Shown: piece after piece, positions 1 to 5,958 of the stretch
Position numbering within the stretch: the first letter of the stretch is position 1
How the letters are laid out: each line of letters starts with the position of its first letter
From: Accumulibacter sp.
GTDB taxonomy: Bacteria; Pseudomonadota; Gammaproteobacteria; Burkholderiales; Rhodocyclaceae
DNA: 5,958 nucleotides
Reading direction: 5' to 3'
Assembly: GCA_031276375.1 (NCBI GenBank)
Contig: JAISNE010000101.1
Span: 1 to 5,958 of the forward strand
The notes under the pieces: model-generated
Databases searched by the model: none
What the model saw: only the letters and a program-made list of their open reading frames with translations
Told to the model about the DNA's origin: nothing
Made by a program: the position numbers and the translations under genes

Positions 1-193
1 CGATATTCCATTTCCAGTATTTGCTTCTCAGTTTTTATTATTTGTCCGGCGCCGGGACTCCCGCAATACTTTGAATCCTTCGTTTCCGGACCTTTCGCAT
101 GTTTTCCAGGAATCCTTCCGCCGCGCCCCGGCATCGGGCGGAAATACCGAAACCCGCCCATGGACCGAAAACCACTCATGGACGAGGACGGCG
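1..193. other. Leader / intergenic region before the transporter operon
   Basis: I see no convincing gene here. An open frame in phase with the first permease runs back to a TTG at 71, but its extra 41 residues are polar, have no counterpart in DppB-type permeases and have no ribosome binding site. A perfect 10-base palindrome, CCGGCGCCGG, sits at 46-55 next to the AT-rich patch. It has no loop, so it would be a DNA site rather than a hairpin if it means anything. No riboswitch-like structure or tRNA is recognisable. Confidence 0.5.
11..41 (+). promoter_or_regulatory. Weak sigma-70-like promoter candidate upstream of the operon
   Basis: The first 45 bases are clearly more AT-rich than the rest of the window. 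TATTAT at 36-41 matches the TATAAT -10 consensus at five of six positions. The best -35 partner is TTTCCA at 11-16 (four of six to TTGACA), with a long 19-base spacer. It lies about 150 bases before the first start codon, so the transcript would have a long leader. This is only a consensus match by eye; the real promoter may lie upstream of the window. Confidence 0.2.
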
Positions 194-1180
194 ATGAGCG
201 CGCTGGGGCGCGTCCGCGCCACCCTGTGGCGAACCTTCCTCCAGGCCATACCCACCGTATTCGGCATCGTCATCCTGGTTTTCCTGCTGCTTCAGTTGGT
301 GCCGGGCGATGCCGCCGACGTTCTCGCCGGCGAGTCGGGCGGCATTACCGAGGAAGGGCTGGCCATGCTGCGCGCCCGCTTCGGGCTCGATCAGCCGATC
401 GTCGTCCAGTTGCTGGCCTACCTGAACCACCTGGCGCATTTCAGCCTCGGTTATTCGCCCCGCTACAACGCCCCGGTGATGGATCTGATCATGTCGCGCC
501 TGCCCGGCACCTTGATCCTGATGCTGCTCTCGCAATTCATCGCCATCGCCGCCGGTATCGCGCTCGGCGCGGTCATGGCCACCTGGGCCGGCCAATGGCC
601 GGACCGGCTGCTGTCGCTCGCCGCCCTGCTGCTCTACTCGACGCCGGGATTCTGGATCGGCCTGATGGCGCTGGTCGTCTTCTCGGTCTGGTTCGGGTGG
701 CTGCCGAGCGGCGGCGACATCACCATCGGCGCGGACTTGCGCGGGTGGGCCCACGTCAAGGATTTCGCCGCGCACGCGGTATTGCCGGTGACCGCGCTGG
801 CCGGCTTCTTCGTGGCGATCTACGCGCGCCTGGTGCGCGCCTCGATGCTCGAAATCTCGCGCCAGGATTTCGTGCGCACCGCCCACGCCAAGGGATTGGC
901 GCCATTCGTCGTGAGCGTGCGCCACATTCTCCGCTGCGCGCTGGCGCCGCTCGTCACCGTCGCCGGCCTGCACCTCGGCACGATGCTTGGCGGCGCGGTG
1001 GTCATCGAAACCGTGTTCAGTTGGCCGGGACTCGGACGGCTGGCGCTCGAAGCCGTCATGGCCCGCGATTACACGGTATTGCTTGGCATCCTGCTGCTGT
1101 CCTCGTTGACCGTCATCGTCGCCAACATGCTGGTCGATCTCCTGCACGCCTGGCTCGACCCGCGCATAAAGCCCCGCTGA
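194..1180 (+). CDS. ABC transporter permease, DppB/OppB type (peptide/nickel-type importer)
   Basis: Inner-membrane permease, 328 residues, one half of the channel of a peptide-type ABC importer. About six hydrophobic segments are visible (near residues 13-36, 105-128, 139-168, 197-212, 252-273 and 294-318). The cytoplasmic coupling loop that contacts the ATPase lies near residues 227-252 and carries the VRTAxAKGL pattern (A232-K233-G234). The late VIETVFSWPGLGRL stretch (270-283) and the C-terminal LLHAWLDPRIKPR are hallmarks of the DppB/OppB/GsiC family, and the length is normal for it. I chose ATG at 194 because GAGGA at 184-188 is a well-placed ribosome binding site and the protein then begins just before the first membrane segment. 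A longer frame opening with TTG at 71 adds non-conserved residues. The second permease follows one base after the stop. Family assignment is firm; the solute (dipeptide, oligopeptide, glutathione, nickel or another) cannot be read from the sequence, so no symbol is given. Confidence 0.93.
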   Translation: MSALGRVRATLWRTFLQAIPTVFGIVILVFLLLQLVPGDAADVLAGESGGITEEGLAMLRARFGLDQPIVVQLLAYLNHLAHFSLGYSPRYNAPVMDLIMSRLPGTLILMLLSQFIAIAAGIALGAVMATWAGQWPDRLLSLAALLLYSTPGFWIGLMALVVFSVWFGWLPSGGDITIGADLRGWAHVKDFAAHAVLPVTALAGFFVAIYARLVRASMLEISRQDFVRTAHAKGLAPFVVSVRHILRCALAPLVTVAGLHLGTMLGGAVVIETVFSWPGLGRLALEAVMARDYTVLLGILLLSSLTVIVANMLVDLLHAWLDPRIKPR

Positions 1181-1181
1181 C

Positions 1182-2089
1182 ATGGCCTCCTCTCCCCTCT
1201 TGCCCACCCTGCCCCTCCCCGGCCAGACACCTCCGCAACGCTCGCCGTTCGGACGATTCTCGCCGCAAATCCGCGCCTTCCTGCGCAATCCGGCCGGCGT
1301 CGCGGGCGCCTCGCTGCTCCTGCTGATGCTGCTGATGGCCTGCGCCGCCTCGCTGTTCTACCCCGGCGATCCGCTCGACATGGTTGCCCAGCCGCTGCTG
1401 CGGCCCGGCCAGGACGCGCATTTCCCCCTGGGCACGGATTCGCTCGGGCGCGATGTCGCCGCCGGCCTGGTGCACGGTTCGCGCGTCTCGCTGCTGATCG
1501 GTTTCTCGGCGGTGAGCATCAGTCTCGTCATCGGCACGCTGATCGGCACCCTCGCCGGCTATTTCGGCGGACGGCTCGACGATCTGCTGGTGCACGTCAC
1601 CGAACTCTTCCAGACCATGCCGACCTTCCTGTTCGTCATCGTGCTGGTCACCATCGGGCAGCCCTCGGTCCCCCTGATTTCGCTGTCGATCGGCATCGCC
1701 TCGTGGCCGACCATCGCCCGCCTGGCGCGCGCCGAGTTCCGTTCCTTGCGCGAATCCGATTTCGTGATGGCCGCGCGCAGCCTCGGCTACTCCAGTACCC
1801 GCATCATTTTTCACGAGATATTGCCCAACGCCCTGCCGCCGATCATCGTCACCACTTCGGTGATGGTGGCCACCGCGATCCTGAACGAATCGGCCCTGTC
1901 CTTTCTCGGTCTCGGCGACCCGAACCGGGTCAGTTGGGGCAGCATGATCGGCGCCGGGCGCGAGATGTTGCGCACGGCCTGGTACCTCACCGCGTTTCCC
2001 GGCGCGATGATCGTCGCGGCGGTGCTGTCGCTCAACCTGGTGGGCGACGCGCTGAACGACGCTCTCAATCCCCGTTTGCGGAACACGCC

Positions 2090-2093
<4 letters not shown>
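1182..2093 (+). CDS. ABC transporter permease, DppC/OppC type
   Basis: Second inner-membrane permease, 303 residues, predicted to pair with the preceding DppB-like protein. The N-terminal 35 residues are proline- and basic-rich and cytoplasmic, followed by a first membrane segment near 40-60. The family signature H-x-LGTDxLGRDV is at 80-91. Further hydrophobic segments lie near 103-126, 147-176, 214-235 and 270-290. The ATPase coupling loop FVMAARSLGYSSTRIIFHEI is at 194-213, and ESALSFLGLGDP at 236-247 is typical of the family. The start codon comes one base after the upstream stop with no obvious ribosome binding site, which suggests translational coupling. Its end overlaps the ATPase gene by four bases (ATGA). 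Family is certain; transported substrate is unknown. Confidence 0.93.
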
Positions 2094-3781
<1,688 letters not shown>

Positions 3782-3816
3782 TTCATCGTTTCACATCCGT
3801 CACAAGGAAAAACCAC

Positions 3817-3822
3817 AGGGGA
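3817..3822 (+). promoter_or_regulatory. Ribosome binding site of the DapA-family gene
   Basis: AGGGGA lies four bases before the ATG at 3827, with a second purine run AAGGAAA at 3804-3810. This is the strongest initiation signal in the operon. It marks the only real gap between genes (45 bases), implying that this gene is translated independently of the transporter genes. No separate promoter is evident in the gap. Confidence 0.65.
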
Positions 3823-3826
3823 AAAC

Positions 3827-4744
3827 ATGTCCAAGCAGAAAATCGAAGGCTCCTTCGTCGCCCTGATCACCCCGTTCAACGCCGACGGCCGCGTCGACTA
3901 CGAAGCCTTCCGCGCGCTGCTCGAGTTCCAGGAGGACAACGGCACCTCGGCCGTGCTGATCATGGGCTCGACCGGCGAAGTATCGATGCTCTCGGCGGAA
4001 GAGCGCCGGGAAATCATCGTCCGCACCGCCGGCTTCAAGAGCGGCGGACTGAAGCTCTTCTACGGCTGTACCGGCAGCAATACCGAGACCACCATCGATT
4101 ACGTCAAGTTCGCCCAGGCCAACGGCGCCGACGGCGCCATCCTCGCCGCGCCGGCCTACATCTGCGCCAGCGAGGCGGACATCGAACGCTACTTCCTGGA
4201 AATCGCCGACGCCACCGCCCTGCCGCTCGGCATCTACAACAATCCGCCGCGCGTCAAGACCGACCTGCACTGGAGCAACCTGCTGCGCATCTTCAAGCAT
4301 CCGAACTACGTCGTACACAAGGAATCGACCACGCGCGTCGGCCAGGTCGCGCAGGTCATCGCCGGTCGGCCGGACGTCTCGATCATGTGCTGCGACTCGC
4401 CGAACCTGGGCCTCGTCGTCCCGACCATGAGCCTCGGCGGCCACGGCACCGCCAACATGACCGGCAATATCGCTCCCGCCGAACTCGCCGCGATCTCCAG
4501 GCCCTGGCGCGAGGCGGGCGACGACGCGCGCTTCCGCGAAGCCTACCTGCGCCTGCTGCCGCTATTGCACTTCACGTATTCGGTCATCAACCCGGTCGCC
4601 GTCAAATCGCTGATGAAGGCCGTCGGCTTGCCGGCGGGCCGTCTGCGGCCTCCCCTGCGCGATCTCGAAGGCGAGGCGCTGGCATCCGGCGTGCGCATCG
4701 TCAAGGAACTCGGGCTTACGCAAAAATACGGTTTCAAGCTCTGA
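3827..4744 (+). CDS. DapA/NAL-superfamily class I aldolase or lyase, substrate unknown
   Basis: A 305-residue TIM-barrel enzyme of the dihydrodipicolinate synthase / N-acetylneuraminate lyase superfamily. These enzymes form a Schiff base between an active-site lysine and a 2-oxo acid. Aligned by eye with E. coli DapA at a constant offset of +4 residues, I see GSTGE at 47-51 (S48 for T44, T49 for T45), Y111 for Y107, Y137 for Y133, R142 for R138 and the Schiff-base lysine K165 (in HKES) for K161. GGHG is at 204-207 and NPVAVK at 255-260. Deviations are an Ala for Tyr106 (A110) and a CCDSP segment (188-192) with a longer following loop where DapA has GDD. Length is slightly above DapA (292). 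The catalytic set is preserved, so it is probably active. The peptide-transporter/SDR context argues for a catabolic aldolase, lyase or dehydratase role rather than lysine biosynthesis. A true DapA cannot be excluded. The start is fixed by AGGGGA at 3817-3822; the stop overlaps the SDR start by one base. Confidence 0.88.
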   Translation: MSKQKIEGSFVALITPFNADGRVDYEAFRALLEFQEDNGTSAVLIMGSTGEVSMLSAEERREIIVRTAGFKSGGLKLFYGCTGSNTETTIDYVKFAQANGADGAILAAPAYICASEADIERYFLEIADATALPLGIYNNPPRVKTDLHWSNLLRIFKHPNYVVHKESTTRVGQVAQVIAGRPDVSIMCCDSPNLGLVVPTMSLGGHGTANMTGNIAPAELAAISRPWREAGDDARFREAYLRLLPLLHFTYSVINPVAVKSLMKAVGLPAGRLRPPLRDLEGEALASGVRIVKELGLTQKYGFKL

Positions 4745-5523
4745 TGGACCTTGGCATCGCCGGCAAGACGGCGCTGGTCTGGGGCGGCAGCCGCGGCCTG
4801 GGCAAGGCCGTCGCCGCGCGCTTGGCGCATGAAGGCGTCAGCGTCCATATCGCCGCGCGCGACGCGCGGACGCTGGCGGCGGCGTCCGGCGAAATCCTTG
4901 CCGCCACCGGCATGACGATCAAGACCGTGGCCGCCGACCTGGGCACGGCGTCAGGACGGAGCGCCGCACTGGAATGCTGTCCGGAACCGGACATCCTGGT
5001 CAACAACGCCGACGGGCCGATCCCCGGCGATTTCCGTCACTGGTCGCGCGACGACTGGATCGCCGCGCTGGATGTCATGATGCTCGGCCCGATCGAGATG
5101 ATCCGGCAAACCGTCGACGGCATGGCCGAACGCGGCTTCGGGCGCATCGTCAATATCAGTTCGCGCAGCGTGAAGATCGCGCAACCCGAGCTGGGCCTGT
5201 CCAACGGCGCCCGCTCGGGGCTGACCGGCTTCGTCGCCGGCATCGCGCGCGCTTTCGTGCAGCGCGACGTCACGATCAACAATCTGCTGCCCGGCCCCTT
5301 CGACACCGACGGCCAGCGTCGCCACGTCGATTCGCTCGCCGAACGGACGGGACGCCCGTTCGGCGAAATCTGGCAAGAACGCGCCGCGGCGAATCCGGCG
5401 CGCCGCTACGGCCGGCCCGAGGAGTTCGCCGCCTACTGCGCCTTTTTGTGCTCGACACAGGCCGGCTACATCACCGGGCAGAATCTGCTGATCGACGGCG
5501 GCGGCTATCCCGGCAGCTTCTAG
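4744..5523 (+). CDS. Short-chain dehydrogenase/reductase family protein with non-classical active site
   Basis: A 259-residue Rossmann-fold protein of the SDR family, cytosolic, presumably NAD(P)-dependent. The dinucleotide-binding motif is GGSRGLG at 14-20, preceded by strand TALVW. R39 after the second strand (AARD) is compatible with NADP preference. The usual NNAG appears as NNAD (87-90). NISS at 137-140 supplies the usual serine. At the catalytic YxxxK position the sequence is SNGAR (153-157): Ser replaces Tyr and Arg replaces Lys. The LSNxxR pattern recurs, as I recall, in a divergent BKR-like SDR subgroup, so this is a subfamily trait rather than decay. INNLLPGPFDTD (178-189) and the C-terminal ITGQNLLIDGGG (243-254) are intact. 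The start overlaps the lyase stop (TGATG) and has no ribosome binding site, indicating coupled translation and a shared pathway. A longer in-frame reading from 4387 runs inside the lyase gene and is not credible. The reaction is unknown. Confidence 0.88.
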   Translation: MDLGIAGKTALVWGGSRGLGKAVAARLAHEGVSVHIAARDARTLAAASGEILAATGMTIKTVAADLGTASGRSAALECCPEPDILVNNADGPIPGDFRHWSRDDWIAALDVMMLGPIEMIRQTVDGMAERGFGRIVNISSRSVKIAQPELGLSNGARSGLTGFVAGIARAFVQRDVTINNLLPGPFDTDGQRRHVDSLAERTGRPFGEIWQERAAANPARRYGRPEEFAAYCAFLCSTQAGYITGQNLLIDGGGYPGSF

Positions 5524-5554
5524 CAGGCAGTCACCTTGAATTTGACACAATCTC

Positions 5555-5685
5555 TGGGAAGAATTTTCGGATGACCCGAAGCGTTTCCCACCCCGTCATT
5601 CCCGCGCAGGCGGGAATCCAGTATTCCGCGCCTTTTCTGGATTCCCGCCTGCGCAGGAATGACGGGTATTTTGACCGTCTCGTCT
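5555..5685 (+). repeat. Direct repeat, copy 1, containing a 30-base-arm palindrome
   Basis: About 131 bases nearly identical to 5740-5871: by eye, four substitutions and one single-base indel. It starts in the TGGGAAGAA segment, passes through GGATGACCCGAAGCG and the palindrome, and ends at CGTCT (5681-5685). The differences are near the left end (indel plus one substitution), at 5591, 5655 and 5678. It begins 32 bases after the SDR stop. Confidence 0.9.
5592..5666. repeat. Palindrome in repeat copy 1 (dRS3-like 20-mers); possible operon terminator
   Basis: Arms 5592-5621 and 5637-5666 pair over 30 bases with one mismatch (C5603 opposite A5655) around a 15-base loop. The left arm contains ATTCCCGCGCAGGCGGGAAT (5598-5617), which fits the Neisseria dRS3 form ATTCCC-N8-GGGAAT. 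The right arm has the matching 20-mer at 5641-5660 with one base changed. Lying 68 bases past the last stop and followed by TATTTT, the RNA hairpin could end or protect the operon transcript, but the T-run is short. Confidence 0.85.
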
Positions 5686-5760
5686 CGCGCCTGGAAATTG
5701 CGGCTGATCGAAGAAAGCAATCCGGAATGGCGCGATTTATGGGAAGAAATTATCGGATGA
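5686..5760 (+). pseudogene. C-terminal remnant of a GIY-YIG endonuclease-like gene
   Basis: In one frame this stretch reads 24 codons ending in TGA at 5758-5760. It contains RAWK at the start (5686-5697), LIEE (5704-5715), NPEWRDL (5719-5739) and a terminal WEEIIG. The pattern W(R)RAWKxxLIExxNPxWxDLY is familiar as the C-terminus of small UPF0213/GIY-YIG nuclease family proteins, which are about 90-100 residues long. The N-terminal catalytic part (GIY...YIG) is absent: directly upstream is repeat copy 1, so the gene is cut off at RAW. The last seven codons overlap the start of repeat copy 2. Non-functional remnant; assignment rests on a short motif recognised by eye. Confidence 0.5.
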
Positions 5761-5871
5761 CCCGAAGCGTTTCCCAGCCCGTCATTCCCGCGCAGGCGGG
5801 AATCCAGTATTCCGCGCCTTTTCTGGATTCCCGCCTGCGCGGGAATGACGGGTATTTTGACCGCCTCGTCT
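5740..5871 (+). repeat. Direct repeat, copy 2, containing a perfect 30-base-arm palindrome
   Basis: Second copy (132 bases) of 5555-5685, at a period of 185-186 bases. It begins inside the tail of the GIY-YIG-like remnant (TGGGAAGAA, residues WEE), includes its stop codon, then the same spacer and palindrome, and ends at CGTCT (5867-5871). Beyond that the two flanks differ completely, which marks the unit's right edge. Confidence 0.9.
5778..5852. repeat. Perfect palindrome in repeat copy 2 (two dRS3-like 20-mers)
   Basis: Arms 5778-5807 and 5823-5852 are perfect reverse complements (30 of 30) around the 15-base loop at 5808-5822. Each arm holds one 20-mer of the form ATTCCC-N8-GGGAAT (5784-5803 and 5827-5846), in opposite orientation. 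The loop is identical to that of copy 1, so the whole hairpin is the conserved unit. A short TATTTT follows. Similar elements are dispersed in many beta/gammaproteobacterial genomes and in Neisseria, where dRS3 sites serve as filamentous prophage integration targets. Confidence 0.9.
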
Positions 5872-5941
5872 TGAAAAAAGCGAGAGGGGGCACGAAAGCA
5901 TGGCCTGATACAAAGTTGCGCGAGGTAGGCCGTCAATATTC
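5872..5941. other. Non-coding flank after the repeats
   Basis: I see no gene, terminator or known element in these 70 bases. Base composition is less GC-rich than in the operon. A weak pair GGCCT (5902-5906) / AGGCC (5927-5931) is too short and too widely spaced to call. Confidence 0.4.
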
Positions 5942-5958
5942 CAGAGGACAGAGGACAG
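5942..5958. repeat. 7-base tandem repeat CAGAGGA at the window edge
   Basis: CAGAGGA occurs at 5942-5948 and 5949-5955, followed by CAG at 5956-5958, so the array may continue past the end of the window. At least 2.4 units are visible. Too short here to assign to a class. Confidence 0.55.

Noticed and set aside
46..55. CCGGCGCCGG palindrome as an operator
   Set aside because: A 10-base GC palindrome is common in a GC-rich genome; there is no second site or adjacent regulator to support it.
71..193. Upstream extension of the first permease from a TTG at 71
   Set aside because: The extra 41 residues are polar and not part of the DppB family, and there is no ribosome binding site at 71, while ATG at 194 has GAGGA five bases upstream.
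3782..3826. Possible lysine riboswitch or separate promoter before the DapA-family gene
   Set aside because: The gap is only 45 bases, far too short for a lysine riboswitch, and contains no promoter-like hexamer pair.
4387..4743. Upstream in-frame extension of the SDR from 4387
   Set aside because: It lies wholly inside the lyase gene in another frame, and the SDR fold starts normally at the ATG at 4744.
5542..5547. Perfect TTGACA -35 hexamer after the SDR gene
   Set aside because: No acceptable -10 hexamer lies 16-18 bases downstream, and no intact gene follows.
5555..5871. Repeat-spacer-repeat arrangement as a possible CRISPR array
   Set aside because: Only two units of about 131 bases with large internal palindromes and a spacer that encodes a gene remnant; no cas genes. 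It does not fit CRISPR repeat size or layout.
5520..5936. Minus-strand open frame of 138 codons with a repeated IPVIPAQAGIQ...LDSRLRGNDG pattern
   Set aside because: It is the translation of the two palindromic repeats; such frames recur wherever this repeat family occurs and are not genes. The internal protein duplication mirrors the DNA repeat.

Overview
The window is GC-rich, roughly two-thirds G+C in the coding part, and almost fully coding on the + strand from 194 to 5523. Gene content, codon use and the downstream palindromic repeats suggest a proteobacterium, most likely a betaproteobacterium. The repeats contain 20-mers of the form ATTCCC-N8-GGGAAT, like the dRS3 repeats of Neisseria and related repeats in other beta/gammaproteobacteria. 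The lineage is inference; there is no rRNA or other phylogenetic marker here.

Layout: 1-193 is a non-coding leader with an AT-rich start and a weak promoter candidate. Three transporter genes follow: a DppB/OppB-type permease (194-1180), a DppC/OppC-type permease (1182-2093), and one protein that fuses the two ATPase subunits, DppD-like plus DppF-like (2090-3781). After a 45-base gap with a clear ribosome binding site comes a DapA-superfamily (dihydrodipicolinate synthase/N-acetylneuraminate lyase) aldolase or lyase (3827-4744). It overlaps by one base a short-chain dehydrogenase/reductase (SDR) family protein (4744-5523). Genes 1-2 are 1 base apart, 2-3 overlap by 4 bases and 4-5 overlap by 1 base, so this reads as one five-gene operon.

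How the genes work together (inference): the permeases and fused ATPase would form an ABC importer for a peptide-like or other small polar solute. The substrate-binding protein is not in the window and must be encoded elsewhere. The two enzymes would process the imported compound: a Schiff-base lyase/aldolase that keeps its catalytic residues, and an SDR with the non-classical active site (Ser and Arg in place of Tyr and Lys) of a divergent SDR subgroup. The substrate cannot be named from sequence.

From 5524 to the end there is no intact gene. This stretch holds two direct copies (about 131 bases) of a repeat, each carrying a 30-base-arm palindrome with a 15-base loop. Between and partly inside them lies the C-terminal tail of what looks like a GIY-YIG endonuclease gene. 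The last 87 bases hold only a short 7-base tandem repeat at the window edge.

The most interesting observations are the repeat/GIY-YIG-tail composite, the transporter-lyase-SDR operon of unknown substrate, the atypical SDR active site, and a two-tier stem-loop at the transporter/enzyme boundary. No clearly new defence or mobile system is visible.
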